A stretch of 64,000 nucleotides of DNA, taken from positions 4,464,001 to 4,528,000 of the forward strand of contig NZ_CP109131.1 of NCBI RefSeq assembly GCF_035917995.1. Direction: 5' to 3'. A model generated the notes under the pieces. That model saw only the letters and a program-made list of their open reading frames with translations, did not search any database and was not told where the DNA came from. Numbering within the stretch: position 1 is the first letter of the stretch; each line of letters opens with the position of its first letter. The DNA comes from Streptosporangium sp. NBC_01755 (GTDB taxonomy: Bacteria; Actinomycetota; Actinomycetes; Streptosporangiales; Streptosporangiaceae). Position numbers and translations under genes: made by a program. This document shows, one piece after another, positions 1 through 9,473 of this stretch.

Positions 1-525
1 GCTCAGCTCGTCGCTCAGGGTGTGGCCGAGCAGCTGTCCAGCCGTGTCTCGTTCCGCCGTGCCATGCGCAAGGCGATGCAGTCGGCGATGAAGAGCGGTG
101 CCAAGGGCATCCGGGTGCAGTGCTCCGGCCGTCTTGGCGGCGCTGAGATGTCCCGTTCGGAGTTCTACCGCGAGGGCCGCGTGCCCCTGCACACCCTCCG
201 TGCGGACATCGACTACGGCCTGTACGAGGCCCGTACCACCTTCGGCCGCATCGGCGTGAAGGTGTGGATCTACAAGGGTGAGGCTCCGACCAGCCGCGCC
301 GAGCGCGAGGCGGCTGCCGCCGGTGCTCGTGCGGGCCAGCGTCGTGACCGCGACGACCGTCGCGGCCCCGGTGCCGGTGGCGGCGACCGTCCCCGTCGTG
401 GTGCCGGTGGCGCCCGTCGTGGTGCCGGTGCCGGCCGTGGCGACCGCGCCCCCAGGACCGAGGCGGCCTCCCAGGCTGCCCCCGAGACCGGCCCGGCTGC
501 GCAGCCGGGTGCTGAAGGGAGCTGA
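1..525 (+). CDS. rpsC: 30S ribosomal protein S3, 5'-truncated by window edge
   Basis: S3 lies at the mRNA entry side of the small subunit and forms part of the ribosomal helicase. The open frame runs from base 1 with no start codon, so the N-terminal part lies outside the window. What is present is the end of the KH domain and the C-terminal S3 domain (motifs [14 protein letters not shown] and [14 protein letters not shown]). It ends in a tail of roughly 75 residues dominated by Arg, Gly, Asp and Ala, a common actinobacterial extension of S3. rplP follows two bases after the stop, as expected inside the S10 operon. The identification is secure; only the true start is unseen. Confidence 0.96.
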   Translation, partial: AQLVAQGVAEQLSSRVSFRRAMRKAMQSAMKSGAKGIRVQCSGRLGGAEMSRSEFYREGRVPLHTLRADIDYGLYEARTTFGRIGVKVWIYKGEAPTSRAEREAAAAGARAGQRRDRDDRRGPGAGGGDRPRRGAGGARRGAGAGRGDRAPRTEAASQAAPETGPAAQPGAEGS

Positions 526-527
526 CC

Positions 528-947
528 ATGCTGATCCCGCGCAGGGTCAAGCACCGTAAGCAGCACCGGCCCGACCGCCACGGCGCCGCCAAGGGCGGCA
601 CCAGGGTCGTGTTCGGCGAGTTCGGCATCCAGGCGATTGAGCACTCCTACGTGACCAACCGCCAGATCGAGTCGGCTCGTATCGCGATGACCCGTCACAT
701 CAAGCGTGGCGGAAAGGTCTGGATCAACATCTATCCGGACCGTCCCCTCACCAAGAAGCCCGCCGAGACCCGTATGGGTTCCGGTAAGGGTTCGCCGGAG
801 TGGTGGATCGCCAACGTCAAGCCCGGCCGCATCATGTTCGAGCTGTCGGGTGTCGCCGAGCCGGTGGCTCGCGAAGCCCTGCGGCGTGCGATGCACAAGC
901 TGCCGATGAAGTGCCGGTTCGTCAAGCGTGAAGTGGGTGAGGCGTGA
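528..947 (+). CDS. rplP: 50S ribosomal protein L16
   Basis: L16 binds 23S rRNA near the A site and helps organise the peptidyl-transferase region. The 139-residue product has the normal length and starts [14 protein letters not shown], with the family block [27 protein letters not shown]. The ATG lies just after the S3 stop, preceded by GAAGGGAG as a ribosome-binding site. The stop codon overlaps the rpmC start by one base (TGATG), which implies translational coupling within the operon. Confidence 0.98.
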   Translation: MLIPRRVKHRKQHRPDRHGAAKGGTRVVFGEFGIQAIEHSYVTNRQIESARIAMTRHIKRGGKVWINIYPDRPLTKKPAETRMGSGKGSPEWWIANVKPGRIMFELSGVAEPVAREALRRAMHKLPMKCRFVKREVGEA

Positions 948-1183
948 TGGCTAAGGGCCTGACCGCCGGTGAGCTGCGGGTGGAAGACCAGGACACCCTG
1001 GTCACGAAGCTGAAGGAAGCCAAGGAGGAGCTGTTCAACCTCCGCTTCCAGGCTGCGACCGGCCAGTTGGAGAGCCACGGGCGGCTACGTGCCGTTCGCC
1101 GCGAGATCGCCCGTATCTACACGGTGATGCGCGAGCGGGAGCTCGGAATCGTCACGGTAGAGAAGGAGTCGATTGATGGCTGA
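947..1183 (+). CDS. rpmC: 50S ribosomal protein L29
   Basis: L29 sits by the exit tunnel and forms part of the docking site for trigger factor and SRP. The 78-residue helical protein carries the signature [22 protein letters not shown] take the ATG at 947, which overlaps the L16 stop, over the GTG three bases upstream, because it gives the usual [11 protein letters not shown]-terminus. The 3' end overlaps the rpsQ start by eight bases. Confidence 0.96.
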   Translation: MAKGLTAGELRVEDQDTLVTKLKEAKEELFNLRFQAATGQLESHGRLRAVRREIARIYTVMRERELGIVTVEKESIDG

Positions 1184-1457
1184 GGCCACGGAAACCACGA
1201 CCGAGACGCGGAACTACCGCAAGACCCGTGAGGGTCTGGTCGTCAGCGACAAGATGGACAAGACTGTCGTGGTCGCTGTCGAGGACCGCGTCAAGCACCC
1301 CCTGTACGGCAAGGTCATCCGCAGGACGACCAAGTACAAGGCGCACGACGAGGCCAACACCTGTGGTGTCGGCGACCGCGTCCTCCTGATGGAGACCCGG
1401 CCGCTCTCCGCCAGCAAGCGCTGGCGGGTCATCGAGATCCTCGAGAAGGCCAAGTAG
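1176..1457 (+). CDS. rpsQ: 30S ribosomal protein S17
   Basis: S17 is an OB-fold primary binder of 16S rRNA needed for small-subunit assembly. The 93-residue product contains [16 protein letters not shown] and [14 protein letters not shown], the family hallmarks. The ATG at 1176 has AGAAGGAG upstream; a TTG three bases earlier is less likely. The short Thr/Glu-rich N-terminal extension is usual in actinomycetes. A strong hairpin and a 180-bp gap follow before rplN, an unusually long gap for this operon. Confidence 0.97.
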   Translation: MAEATETTTETRNYRKTREGLVVSDKMDKTVVVAVEDRVKHPLYGKVIRRTTKYKAHDEANTCGVGDRVLLMETRPLSASKRWRVIEILEKAK

Positions 1458-1467
1458 TTAACGCGCC

Positions 1468-1498
1468 TCGTGGGGGGTGACACCGTCACCCCCCACGA
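1468..1498 (+). terminator. 14-bp hairpin between rpsQ and rplN
   Basis: A near-uninterrupted 14-bp G/C-rich inverted repeat (arms 1468-1481 and 1485-1498) with a three-base loop lies ten bases past the rpsQ stop. No U-run follows, so it may be an attenuator or an mRNA processing/stability element. A second small hairpin (GCGAAG-CGAT-CTTCGC, 1513-1528) follows. The rest of the gap to 1637 shows only the rplN ribosome-binding site (ACAGGAG). Confidence 0.6.
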
Positions 1499-1637
1499 AG
1501 GCGTCCAAGGGGGCGAAGCGATCTTCGCTCCGCCTGCGCCGGCGGTCCCGCAAGGACTGTCGCCGGAGGACAAAGACCCAGCAGGTTCCGCAAGGCTCAC
1601 CCACGGGTGAGAACCAGCGAGACAAACAGGAGTACAA

Positions 1638-2006
1638 GTGATCCAGCAGGAGTCGCGGCTCAAGGTCGCCGACAACACCGGTGCGAAGGAAGTCCTTTGC
1701 ATCCGTGTGCTCGGTGGCTCGGGCCGGCGCTACGCGGGAATCGGCGACATCATCGTCGCCACGGTCAAGGACGCCATCCCGGGCGGCACCGTGAAGAAGG
1801 GCGATGTGGTCAAGGCCGTCATCGTCCGCACTGTCAAGGAGCGCCGCCGGCCCGACGGCTCCTACATCCGCTTCGACGAGAACGCCGCCGTCATCATCAA
1901 GGACAGCGGCGACCCCCGGGGCACTCGCATCTTCGGTCCCGTTGGTCGTGAGCTGCGTGACAAGAAGTTCATGCGGATCATCTCGCTCGCGCCGGAGGTG
2001 TTGTAA
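1638..2006 (+). CDS. rplN: 50S ribosomal protein L14
   Basis: L14 is a beta-barrel 23S rRNA protein at the intersubunit bridge B8 region. The product is 122 residues, the standard length, with [19 protein letters not shown] near the N-terminus and the block [16 protein letters not shown]. It starts with GTG at 1638, eight bases or so behind CAGGAG; no better in-frame ATG exists. The stop overlaps the rplX ATG by one base (TAATG), so the two are probably coupled. The long 5' gap may mark an internal regulatory or processing point in the spc segment. Confidence 0.98.
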   Translation: MIQQESRLKVADNTGAKEVLCIRVLGGSGRRYAGIGDIIVATVKDAIPGGTVKKGDVVKAVIVRTVKERRRPDGSYIRFDENAAVIIKDSGDPRGTRIFGPVGRELRDKKFMRIISLAPEVL

Positions 2007-2311
2007 TGCCGAAGCTGCATGTGAAAAAGGGTGACCTCGTACTGGTCATCGCCGGTAAGGACAAGGGTGCCAAGGGCCGGGTGATCGCCGCCCACCCGCG
2101 CGACGAGCGCGTGGTGGTCGAGGGCGTCAACATGGTCAAGAAGCACTCCAAGGAGACCAACCAGGGTCCGCGTGGCGCCAAGACCGGCGGCGTGCAGACC
2201 ATGGAGGCTCCCATCCACGTGAGCAACGTCAAGAAGCTCAAGGATGACGACAAGCCCGCCAAGAAGGAGTCGGCCAAGGCTGCTTCCGAGGAGACGGGTG
2301 AGGACAACTGA
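2006..2311 (+). CDS. rplX: 50S ribosomal protein L24
   Basis: L24 initiates assembly of the large subunit at the 5' domain of 23S rRNA. The 101-residue product opens with the KOW motif ([19 protein letters not shown], about residues 8-26) and ends in a Lys/Glu-rich tail. It is overlapped by one base at both ends by its neighbours rplN and rplE, typical of the spc operon. Confidence 0.97.
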   Translation: MPKLHVKKGDLVLVIAGKDKGAKGRVIAAHPRDERVVVEGVNMVKKHSKETNQGPRGAKTGGVQTMEAPIHVSNVKKLKDDDKPAKKESAKAASEETGEDN

Positions 2312-2880
2312 TGACCGCGAACACTGAAGAGCGGACCCTCCCGCGCCTCAAGCAGCGCTACCGCGAAGAGATCATCGCGAAGCTGAACGAGCAGTTCGGG
2401 TTCGAGAACATCATGCTGGTGCCCACCATCACCAAGATCAAGGTGAACATGGGCGTCGGCGAGGCCGCGCGTGACTCGAAGCTCATCGAAGGCGCCGTCC
2501 GCGACCTCACGGTGATCACCGGCCAGAAGCCGGCGGTCGTCCGCGCCCGCAAGTCCATCGCCCAGTTCAAGCTGCGCGAGGGCATGCCGATCGGCGCGCA
2601 CGTCACGCTCCGTGGCGACCGCATGTGGGAGTTCCTCGACCGGCTGCTCTCGCTGGCGCTGCCCCGCATCCGTGACTTCCGCGGCCTGTCGCCCAAGCAG
2701 TTCGACGGCAACGGGAACTACACCTTCGGTCTCACCGAGCAGGTCATGTTCCACGAGATCGACCAGGACAAGGTCGACCGCCAGCGTGGTATGGACATCA
2801 CGGTCGTGACCACCGCTAAGACCGACGACCAGGGCCGGGCGCTGCTGAAGCACCTCGGCTTCCCGTTCAAGGAGGCCTGA
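2311..2880 (+). CDS. rplE: 50S ribosomal protein L5
   Basis: L5 binds 5S rRNA and places it in the central protuberance, contacting S13 and P-site tRNA. The 189-residue protein has the L5 blocks [18 protein letters not shown] and [18 protein letters not shown] sequence (here [20 protein letters not shown]), and [19 protein letters not shown]. The ATG overlaps the L24 stop by one base (TGATG). Nothing unusual is visible. Confidence 0.98.
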   Translation: MTANTEERTLPRLKQRYREEIIAKLNEQFGFENIMLVPTITKIKVNMGVGEAARDSKLIEGAVRDLTVITGQKPAVVRARKSIAQFKLREGMPIGAHVTLRGDRMWEFLDRLLSLALPRIRDFRGLSPKQFDGNGNYTFGLTEQVMFHEIDQDKVDRQRGMDITVVTTAKTDDQGRALLKHLGFPFKEA

Positions 2881-2882
2881 TC

Positions 2883-3068
2883 ATGGCGAAGACGTCGCTC
2901 AAGGTCAAGGCTGCTCGCAAGGCCAAGTTCGAGGTCCGGGCGTACACTCGGTGCTCGCGCTGTGGTCGTCCCCGCGCCGTCTACCGGAAGTTCGGCCTGT
3001 GCCGCATCTGCTTCCGCGAGATGGCGCACCGGGGCGAGCTGCCCGGCATCACCAAGTCGAGCTGGTAG
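2883..3068 (+). CDS. rpsZ: 30S ribosomal protein S14, type Z (zinc ribbon)
   Basis: S14 is a small head protein of the 30S subunit. This 61-residue copy is the zinc-binding form: Cys24, Cys27, Cys40 and Cys43 make two CxxC knuckles (CSRCGRP and CRICFRE). Actinomycetes often keep a second, zinc-independent S14 elsewhere for zinc starvation; none lies in this window. It follows rplE by two bases with GGAGGCC as ribosome-binding site. Some annotations call this gene rpsN. Confidence 0.97.
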   Translation: MAKTSLKVKAARKAKFEVRAYTRCSRCGRPRAVYRKFGLCRICFREMAHRGELPGITKSSW

Positions 3069-3214
3069 CCGTCCGCGCGGCCCCGTGATCATCGCGGGTC
3101 CGCGCGTGGCACCGGCCACACATAGAAGTTCGTATTCACCGGGCGCCGACTACAGGCGCCCATGACCGCACCGAAGGTCCCCAGTGGAAACCGTGGTGAG
3201 GAAGGCCACCGGCC
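3069..3214 (+). other. rpsZ-rpsH spacer with two hairpins
   Basis: The 146-bp gap holds two inverted repeats. One has arms CGCGCGG (3074-3080) and CCGCGCG (3100-3106), extended by an inner CCCG/CGGG pair. The other is a perfect GGGCGCC-GACTACA-GGCGCCC (3141-3161). Neither is followed by a U-run. They could be a processing site or a target for S8-type autoregulation, known for spc mRNA in E. coli; no direct evidence for that here. Confidence 0.4.
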
Positions 3215-3613
3215 ATGACGATGACCGACCCGATCGCAGACATGTTGACGCGTCTGCGAAACGCGAACTCGGCGTACCACGACAGCGTGGCGATGCCGTA
3301 CTCGAAGATCAAGGCGCACATCGCCGAGATCCTCCAGCAGGAGGGTTACATCCAGGCCTGGACCGTCGAAGACGCCAAGGTCGGAAAGAACCTCGTGGTG
3401 GAGCTGAAGTTCGGGCCGAGCCGTGAGCGGTCGCTCGCGGGCCTGCGACGGGTTTCCAAGCCCGGCCTGCGGGTCTATGCAAAGAAGGACAACCTGCCCC
3501 GAGTCCTGGGCGGACTGGGCGTCGCGATCATTTCGACGTCCGGCGGTCTCATGACGGACAAGCAGGCCGGCAAGCGTGGAGTGGGCGGGGAAGTCCTCGC
3601 CTTCGTTTGGTAG
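3215..3613 (+). CDS. rpsH: 30S ribosomal protein S8
   Basis: S8 is a primary 16S rRNA binder that nucleates the platform and, in E. coli, represses the spc operon through its own mRNA. The 132-residue product starts [18 protein letters not shown] and ends with the family C-terminal blocks ([13 protein letters not shown] and GGEVLAFVW). The start at 3215 gives the usual actinobacterial MTMTDP N-terminus. An alternative ATG lies six bases downstream. Confidence 0.98.
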   Translation: MTMTDPIADMLTRLRNANSAYHDSVAMPYSKIKAHIAEILQQEGYIQAWTVEDAKVGKNLVVELKFGPSRERSLAGLRRVSKPGLRVYAKKDNLPRVLGGLGVAIISTSGGLMTDKQAGKRGVGGEVLAFVW

Positions 3614-3630
3614 AGGGGAGAACGAACAGC

Positions 3631-4173
3631 ATGTCAAGAATCGGACGGCTGCCCATCCCCGTACCGAACGGAGTGGACGTCGCCATCGACGGCCGGGACG
3701 TCACGGTCAAGGGCCCCAAGGGCACGCTTTCGCTTACGGTCGCGGAACCCATCGCGATCGCCAAGGGTGATGACGGAACTCTCTCCGTCAGCCGCCCCAA
3801 CGACGAGAACAAGGTCCGTGCGCTGCACGGTCTGTCCCGCACCCTGGTCGCCAACATGGTGACCGGTGTGACCCAGGGGTACTCGAAGTCCCTGGAGATC
3901 GTGGGCGTCGGTTACCGCGTGCAGGCCAAGAGCCCGACTCAGCTTGAGTTCGCTCTCGGCTTCAGCCACCCGGTGATCGTCGACGCCCCCGAGGGTGTCA
4001 CCTTCCGCGTCGAGAAGCCGACGCTGTTCCATGTGGACGGCATCGACAAGCAGAAGGTCGGCGAGATCGCCGCGAACATCCGCAAGCTGCGCAAGCCCGA
4101 CCCGTACAAGGGCAAGGGCGTGCGCTACCAGGGTGAAGTTATCCGCCGCAAGGTCGGAAAGGCTGGTAAGTAG
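3631..4173 (+). CDS. rplF: 50S ribosomal protein L6
   Basis: L6 lies near the sarcin-ricin loop and the factor-binding site. I start the 180-residue product at ATG 3631 ([15 protein letters not shown]), which has AGGGGAG a suitable distance upstream; an in-frame GTG at 3607 would add eight residues overlapping rpsH and is less likely. The C-terminal block [19 protein letters not shown] is diagnostic. Confidence 0.98.
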   Translation: MSRIGRLPIPVPNGVDVAIDGRDVTVKGPKGTLSLTVAEPIAIAKGDDGTLSVSRPNDENKVRALHGLSRTLVANMVTGVTQGYSKSLEIVGVGYRVQAKSPTQLEFALGFSHPVIVDAPEGVTFRVEKPTLFHVDGIDKQKVGEIAANIRKLRKPDPYKGKGVRYQGEVIRRKVGKAGK

Positions 4174-4175
4174 GC

Positions 4176-4559
4176 ATGGCTGGCAAGACTGCGTTCGGCA
4201 AGCACACGGCCGCCCGCGCCGTCTCGCGGGCCCGCCGCCACGGCCGAGTCCGCAAGAAGGTGGTCGGCACGGCCATGCGTCCGCGCCTGGTCGTCAACCG
4301 CTCCACGAGGCACCTCTTCGTGCAGATCGTCGACGACGCCCAGGGCCACACGCTGGTGAGCGCCTCCACCATGGACGCCTCCCTGCGCTCGGCCGAGGGC
4401 GCCAAGACCGACAAGGCCAAGCAGGTCGGCGAGCTTCTCGCTCAGCGGGCCAAGGCAGCCGGGATCACCGCGGTCGTGTTCGACCGGGGTGGCAACCGCT
4501 ACGCGGGCCGCATCGCGGCTCTCGCGGACAGCGCCCGCGAAGGTGGACTGGAGTTCTGA
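4176..4559 (+). CDS. rplR: 50S ribosomal protein L18
   Basis: L18 binds 5S rRNA with L5. The 127-residue product contains [20 protein letters not shown] and ends with the block [28 protein letters not shown] sequence seen across the family. The ATG is two bases after the L6 stop. The N-terminal region is Arg/Lys rich and probably disordered until rRNA binding. Confidence 0.97.
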   Translation: MAGKTAFGKHTAARAVSRARRHGRVRKKVVGTAMRPRLVVNRSTRHLFVQIVDDAQGHTLVSASTMDASLRSAEGAKTDKAKQVGELLAQRAKAAGITAVVFDRGGNRYAGRIAALADSAREGGLEF

Positions 4560-4620
4560 TGACTCCTTTCACCAGAGCGCAACCGATGGCCCGTCTTACG
4601 AATGAGAAGAGGAACCACTA

Positions 4621-5253
4621 ATGGCTGGAGCTCCGCGTCGCGGTGGCGCCGCCGGTGGCGAGCGGCGTGACGGTCGTCGTGACGACCGCCGCGGTGGCAA
4701 CGCTGACAAGGGCGTCTCGTACATCGAGCGCGTTGTGAAGATCAACCGAGTGGCCAAGGTCGTGAAGGGTGGTCGTCGCTTCAGCTTCACCGCCCTCGTC
4801 ATCGTCGGTGACGGCAACGGCATGGTCGGTGTCGGCTACGGCAAGGCCAAGGAAGTGCCCGCGGCGATCGCCAAGGGTGTCGAAGAGGCCAAGAAGCACT
4901 TCTTCAAGGTGCCCCGTATCCAGGGCACCATCCCGCACATCGTGCAGGGCGAAGAGGCCGCCGGCGTCGTCTTCCTGCGTCCGGCGTCGCCCGGTACCGG
5001 TGTCATCGCCGGTGGTCCGGTGCGCGCCGTGCTGGAGTGCGCGGGCATCCACGACGTGCTGTCCAAGTCGCTCGGCTCGGACAACCCGATCAACATCGTG
5101 CACGCCACCGTGGCCGCTCTGAAGGGCCTCAGCCGCCCCGAGGAGATCGCGGCCCGCCGTGGCCTGCCGCTCGAGGACGTCGCCCCCAAGGCGATGCTCA
5201 AGGCTCGCGCCGAGGGTCTCGCGGAGGCCGCGGCGGCGAAGGCGGTGAGCTAG
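4621..5253 (+). CDS. rpsE: 30S ribosomal protein S5
   Basis: S5 contributes to decoding fidelity and lines the mRNA entry channel with S3 and S4. The 210-residue protein has an actinobacterial Arg/Gly-rich N-terminal extension, then the S5 domain ([35 protein letters not shown]) and the C-terminal domain ([17 protein letters not shown]). The ATG at 4621 has GAAGAGGAA upstream. A 61-bp spacer separates it from rplR. Confidence 0.98.
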   Translation: MAGAPRRGGAAGGERRDGRRDDRRGGNADKGVSYIERVVKINRVAKVVKGGRRFSFTALVIVGDGNGMVGVGYGKAKEVPAAIAKGVEEAKKHFFKVPRIQGTIPHIVQGEEAAGVVFLRPASPGTGVIAGGPVRAVLECAGIHDVLSKSLGSDNPINIVHATVAALKGLSRPEEIAARRGLPLEDVAPKAMLKARAEGLAEAAAAKAVS

Positions 5254-5256
5254 CCC

Positions 5257-5439
5257 ATGGCACGCCTGAAGATTACCCAGGTCCGCTCGAAGATCGGTGG
5301 CAAGCAGAAGCAGCGTGACTCGCTGCGCTCGCTCGGTCTTAAGCGAATCGGCGACGTCGTCGTCAAGGAGGACCGCCCGGAGATCCGCGGCATGGTCTCC
5401 GTGGTGACGCACCTCGTCACCGTGGAAGAGGTCGACTAG
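5257..5439 (+). CDS. rpmD: 50S ribosomal protein L30
   Basis: L30 is a 60-residue large-subunit protein; the sequence shows the family core [20 protein letters not shown] followed by the loop [16 protein letters not shown]. It starts three bases after rpsE and ends two bases before rplO, so the three genes are co-translated in series. Confidence 0.97.
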   Translation: MARLKITQVRSKIGGKQKQRDSLRSLGLKRIGDVVVKEDRPEIRGMVSVVTHLVTVEEVD

Positions 5440-5441
5440 AC

Positions 5442-5897
5442 ATGGCAGAGAACACTCCGCTCCGCATCCACCACCTGCGTCCGGCCCCCGGCGCCAACAA
5501 GTCGAAGGTCCGCAAGGGCCGCGGCGAGGCGTCCAAGGGCAAGACCGCGGGTCGTGGCACCAAGGGCACGAGGGCCAGGAACAAGGTTCCGCTCGGCTTC
5601 GAGGGTGGTCAGGTTCCGCTGCAGCGGCGCCTGCCCAAGTTCAAGGGCTTCTCCAACGCCCTGTTCAAGACGACCTACCAGGTCGTCAACCTTGACAGGC
5701 TTGGCGAGCTGTTCCCCGAGGGTGGCGACGTCACCGTCGAGGCACTGATCGCCAAGGGTGCGGTTCGCAAGAACCAGCTCGTCAAGGTTCTGGGAACCGG
5801 TGACATCTCCGTGGCGTTGAACGTGGAGGCGCACGCCTTCTCCGCCAGTGCCAAGGAGAAGATCGCTGCTGCCGGGGGCTCCGTCTCCGAGCTGTAG
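5442..5897 (+). CDS. rplO: 50S ribosomal protein L15
   Basis: L15 is a late assembly protein linking 23S rRNA domains. The 151-residue protein has the glycine/arginine-rich N-terminal arm ([18 protein letters not shown]) and the conserved [19 protein letters not shown] block. It is the last ribosomal gene before secY; a GC hairpin (5910-5940) lies just downstream. Confidence 0.97.
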   Translation: MAENTPLRIHHLRPAPGANKSKVRKGRGEASKGKTAGRGTKGTRARNKVPLGFEGGQVPLQRRLPKFKGFSNALFKTTYQVVNLDRLGELFPEGGDVTVEALIAKGAVRKNQLVKVLGTGDISVALNVEAHAFSASAKEKIAAAGGSVSEL

Positions 5898-5909
5898 GCG
5901 TCATCACGC

Positions 5910-5940
5910 GGCGCGGGGGCTCGTAATGGGCTCCCGCGCC
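5910..5940 (+). terminator. GC hairpin in rplO-secY gap
   Basis: Arms GGCGCGGG (5910-5917) and CCCGCGCC (5933-5940) form a perfect 8-bp stem with a 15-base loop. No U-run follows. It may reduce read-through or set a processing point between L15 and SecY. The remaining spacer to 6073 is less GC-rich, but I find no convincing -35/-10 pair in it; GCAGGAGGG at 6061-6069 is the secY ribosome-binding site. Confidence 0.45.
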
Positions 5941-6073
5941 CGTAGTGCGTTAGAGTTCGCTGGACAGTGGGCCTCGACTCATTTCCTTGGGCTCATTGAC
6001 TGGATATGGCAAAGATGGAACACCCCCGCACCATCGCTGACCGACCTCGCCTTTCAGGCGCGCAGGAGGGACC

Positions 6074-7393
6074 GTGCTGACCGCATTTACCCGAGCGTTC
6101 CGTACGCCGGACCTGCGTAAGAAGTTGCTCTTCACCTTGGGCATCATCGCGCTGTTCCGACTTGGGTCGGTCCTGCCGACTCCGGGTGTGCATACCGAGA
6201 ACATCAGCCGTTGTCTCACCCAGGCGCAGGCGGGGGACGCGGGCAACATCTACGGAATGGTGCAGCTGTTCAGCGGCGGCGCCCTCCTGAAACTTTCAGT
6301 GTTCGCCCTCGGCATCATGCCGTACATCACCGCGAGCATCATTCTCCAGCTGCTCGTCGTGGTCATTCCGCGCCTGGAGGCCCTCAAGAAGGAGGGGCAG
6401 GCCGGACAGACCAAGATCACACAGTACACGCGTTACCTGACTGTCGGGCTGGCCATCCTGCAGTCGACCGCCTTCGTGGCTCTGGCCCGCGGCGGTCAGC
6501 TGTTCCCGCAGTGCCGCGAGGAGATCCTCCTCGACAAGGACAACGTCTTCGCCATCGTCACGATGGTGCTGACCATGACCGCCGGTACCGCCGTCGTCAT
6601 GTGGCTGGGCGAGCTCGTCACCGACCGGGGCATCGGCAACGGCATGTCCATCCTGATCTTCACGCAGGTCATCGCCGTCTTCCCGTCCGAGCTGATGAAC
6701 ATCGCCAGGCAGAAGGGCGGCTTCGTCTTCGCCGTGGTCGTCGTCGTCGGTATCGCGATGATCGCCCTGGTCGTGATGGTGGAGCAGGCCCAGCGCCGGA
6801 TCCCGGTGCAGTACGCCAAGCGCATGGTCGGCCGTCGGATGTACGGCGGGACGTCGACCTACATCCCGCTGAAGGTCAACCAGGCCGGCATCATCCCGGT
6901 CATCTTCGCCTCCTCGCTGCTCTACCTTCCGCAGCTGATCACGACGCTCTTCACGAACAGCCAGGAAGAGCCGAACCAGATCATCCAGTGGATCTCGCAG
7001 GAGTTCGGCGGCGCAGGGACCACCCCGACGTACATGATCACCTTCTTCCTGCTTATTGTGTTCTTCACGTACTTCTACGTGTCGATTACCTTCAACCCCG
7101 TTGAAGTCGCCGACAACATGAAGAAGTACGGTGGTTTCATCCCGGGCATCCGCCCGGGGCGCCCGACGGCTGAGTACTTGAACTATGTGCTCACGCGACT
7201 CACCGCTCCTGGCGCGTTGTATCTGGGCCTGATCTCCATGGTGCCGATCGTCGCGCTGGCGCTCGTCGGTGCGAGTCAGAACTTCCCGTTCGGAGGGACG
7301 AGCATTCTGATCATGGTTGGTGTCGGCCTTGACACCGTGAAGCAGATCGAAAGCCAGCTACAGCAGCGCAACTATGAAGGCTTCCTGAAGTAG
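6074..7393 (+). CDS. secY: Preprotein translocase subunit SecY
   Basis: SecY is the channel of the Sec translocon in the cytoplasmic membrane, acting with SecE/SecG, SecA and the ribosome. The 439-residue protein is full length and has the expected series of about ten hydrophobic segments. Family blocks visible are [13 protein letters not shown] near the N-terminus, [16 protein letters not shown] and [13 protein letters not shown]. It starts with GTG behind a perfect GGAGG. The stop overlaps the adk GTG by one base. Confidence 0.98.
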   Translation: MLTAFTRAFRTPDLRKKLLFTLGIIALFRLGSVLPTPGVHTENISRCLTQAQAGDAGNIYGMVQLFSGGALLKLSVFALGIMPYITASIILQLLVVVIPRLEALKKEGQAGQTKITQYTRYLTVGLAILQSTAFVALARGGQLFPQCREEILLDKDNVFAIVTMVLTMTAGTAVVMWLGELVTDRGIGNGMSILIFTQVIAVFPSELMNIARQKGGFVFAVVVVVGIAMIALVVMVEQAQRRIPVQYAKRMVGRRMYGGTSTYIPLKVNQAGIIPVIFASSLLYLPQLITTLFTNSQEEPNQIIQWISQEFGGAGTTPTYMITFFLLIVFFTYFYVSITFNPVEVADNMKKYGGFIPGIRPGRPTAEYLNYVLTRLTAPGALYLGLISMVPIVALALVGASQNFPFGGTSILIMVGVGLDTVKQIESQLQQRNYEGFLK

Positions 7394-8043
7394 TGCGCCT
7401 CGTCCTGGTCGGGCCCCCCGGAGCGGGTAAGGGGACACAGGCCCAGTTCGTTGCGTCGAACCTGTCGATCCCGAAGATTTCGACAGGTGACATCTTCCGT
7501 GCCAATGTCTCGGGCGGTACGGAGCTCGGCAAGCTTGCCAAGGAATACATGGACCGCGGTGACCTCGTACCCGATGAGGTCACCATCGCGATGGTCCGCG
7601 ACCGACTCGCTGAGAAAGACGCGCAGGATGGTTTCCTGCTCGACGGCTTCCCCAGGAACGTGCCTCAGGCCGAGATCCTGAAGAAGATCCTCGCCGAGTT
7701 CGGAGCGGGTCTGGACATCGTCCTGGAGCTCGTGGTCGACGACGAGGAGGTCGTCCGCAGGCTCGCCGGGCGCCGCACCTGTGGCCAGTGCGGTCGTATC
7801 TGGCACGTCGACTTCGATGACAAGAAGGACGACATCTGCGACGCCTGCCAGGGGCGGCTGTACCAGCGGGACGACGACAAGGAGGAGACCGTCAGGCACC
7901 GCCTGGAGGTCTACCAGGAGCAGACCGCGCCCCTGGTCTCCTTCTACGCGGACGAGGGCATCCTGGTCGGCGTCGATGCCACCGGTCCGGTGGAAGAGAT
8001 CACTCAGCGCGCTATGGAGGCACTGAACCCTTTCATCGGCTAG
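7393..8043 (+). CDS. adk: Adenylate kinase, zinc-LID type
   Basis: Adk interconverts ATP plus AMP and two ADP in the cytosol. The 216-residue product begins with the P-loop GPPGAGKGT (residues 7-15), has the NMP-binding block STGDIFR and FLLDGFPRN, and is the long form with a LID domain. Cys130, Cys133, Cys149 and Cys152 in that LID form a CxxC...CxxC zinc site. The GTG start overlaps the secY stop (TAGTG), so secY and adk are coupled. Confidence 0.98.
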   Translation: MRLVLVGPPGAGKGTQAQFVASNLSIPKISTGDIFRANVSGGTELGKLAKEYMDRGDLVPDEVTIAMVRDRLAEKDAQDGFLLDGFPRNVPQAEILKKILAEFGAGLDIVLELVVDDEEVVRRLAGRRTCGQCGRIWHVDFDDKKDDICDACQGRLYQRDDDKEETVRHRLEVYQEQTAPLVSFYADEGILVGVDATGPVEEITQRAMEALNPFIG

Positions 8044-8061
8044 CGAAGCGATATGTGCCTT

Positions 8062-8103
8062 GCACGCCATCCATGGGAAGCCATGGGTGGCGTGCTGTCA
8101 TTT
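8062..8103 (+). terminator. Terminator-like hairpin after adk
   Basis: Arms 8062-8076 and 8081-8095 form a 15-bp stem with one G-U pair and a four-base loop (GAAG), followed by TGTCATTT. This looks like an intrinsic terminator or partial attenuator separating the spc segment from map. Confidence 0.65.
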
Positions 8104-8166
8104 AGGGCAGAATCTGGGGAATTGAGCTTCCGGACCGCCCGTTGAACCACCCCAGGGGGTGCGCAC

Positions 8167-8985
8167 GTGTTCAAGAAGAACAAACACGGAATCCAGATGA
8201 AGACGCCCGAGCAACTGGAGAAGATGCGGGCGGCGGGCCTGGTGGTCGGCCGTACCCTGCAGTTGCTGCGGGAGAGCGTCCAGCCGGGCATGACGCCCAT
8301 GGACCTCGACGCGATCGCGGAGAAGGCCATCAGGGGTGAGGGGGCGATCCCCTCCTTCAAGGGCTACCAGGGCTTCCCGGCGACCATCTGCGCGTCGGTC
8401 AACCACGAGGTGGTCCACGGCATCCCGAACGACCGCCGCGCGCTGCGGGAGGGCGATGTCATCTCGATCGACTGCGGTGCCATCCTGGACGGCTGGCACG
8501 GCGACTCGGCCATCACGGTCCCGATCGGCGAGGTGGATCCCAAGCTGACCGAGCTGATGCGGGTCACCGAGGAGGCGATGTGGCGGGGCATCGCCGCGCT
8601 CACCGCGGGCCGCCACCTGTCCGATATCGGCCACGAGGTGGAGAAGTACGTCCGCTCCCAGGGGCGCTACGGCATCCCGCAGGAGTACGGCGGGCACGGC
8701 ATCGGCACCGAGATGCACATGGACCCGTGGGTGGCCAATCACGGCAAACCGGGTCGTGGCCCGCGTTTCGAGCCGGGCATGTGCTTCGCCATCGAACCGA
8801 TGGTCAACCTGGGGACGGACAGGACCAAGGTGCTGGCCGACGACTGGACCGTGGTCACGATCGACGGGAAGGCCTCGGCACACTTCGAACACAGCGTCGC
8901 CGTGACACATAATGGACCTTGGGTGTTGACCGCACTTGACGGGGGAAAAGAGCGGCTTGCCGACTTGTTGGGAGACGCGGGCTAG
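8167..8985 (+). CDS. map: Methionine aminopeptidase, type I
   Basis: Map removes the initiator methionine from nascent proteins in the cytosol. The 272-residue product shows the pita-bread fold landmarks: SIDCGAILDGWHGDSAITV with the metal-binding aspartates, GGHGIGTEMHMDP with the metal-ligand histidine, CFAIEPMV with a glutamate ligand, and HFEHSVAVT at the C-terminus. The GTG at 8167 (MFKKNKHGIQMKTPEQ) has AGGGGG upstream and matches actinomycete relatives; ATG 8197 is an alternative. Confidence 0.96.
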   Translation: MFKKNKHGIQMKTPEQLEKMRAAGLVVGRTLQLLRESVQPGMTPMDLDAIAEKAIRGEGAIPSFKGYQGFPATICASVNHEVVHGIPNDRRALREGDVISIDCGAILDGWHGDSAITVPIGEVDPKLTELMRVTEEAMWRGIAALTAGRHLSDIGHEVEKYVRSQGRYGIPQEYGGHGIGTEMHMDPWVANHGKPGRGPRFEPGMCFAIEPMVNLGTDRTKVLADDWTVVTIDGKASAHFEHSVAVTHNGPWVLTALDGGKERLADLLGDAG

Positions 8986-9017
8986 ATCAGGCCCGCAGCT
9001 GAGCGGATGTGGTTGAT

Positions 9018-9473
9018 ATGGCGGCTGGTCCGGAGATGCGAGCTTCCGATGGGGACCGCGACAAGGTCGCCTCGGTCCTGCGGGAGCACTACGCGCAGGG
9101 GCGCCTGACCACCGAGGAGTTCGACGAGCGCCTCGAACAGCTCTACACCAGCAAGACCTACGGCGAACTCGCCGTCCTCACCTCCGACCTTCCCGAGGTC
9201 GACCTGCGCCGGCTTCCAGAGACCCCCTCCCGCTCCCCTGAGCGGGCCAGGAAGCCCGGGCAGGGTAAGGGGCAGAACAAGGGGCTGGCGGCCGCCTGGG
9301 GCGTCTGGGCGACGGTCAGTGGTGTCAACTGGATGATCTGGCTCATCATCGGGGTGACAAACGGCTTCGACTTCCCCTACGCGTGGCCGCTGTGGATCAT
9401 GGGCCCGTGGGGTGTGGTGTTGCTGGTGACGACCTTCCTCGCCGGGCCGGAGGAGGACGAGAAGCCGTCCTGA
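9018..9473 (+). CDS. DUF1707 domain membrane protein
   Basis: This 151-residue protein starts with a DUF1707 (SHOCT-like) module: MRASDGDRDKVASVLREHYA, then GRLTTEEFDERLEQLYTSKTYGEL and LTSDLP. Such modules are common in actinobacterial membrane proteins and their role is unknown. Two hydrophobic hairpin helices fill the C-terminal half (about residues 90-140). Starts at 9009 (GTG), 9018 or 9036 (ATG) are all possible; 9018 is a compromise. It interrupts the map-infA order found in many genomes, so it is a local passenger rather than ribosome related. Confidence 0.8.
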   Translation: MAAGPEMRASDGDRDKVASVLREHYAQGRLTTEEFDERLEQLYTSKTYGELAVLTSDLPEVDLRRLPETPSRSPERARKPGQGKGQNKGLAAAWGVWATVSGVNWMIWLIIGVTNGFDFPYAWPLWIMGPWGVVLLVTTFLAGPEEDEKPS

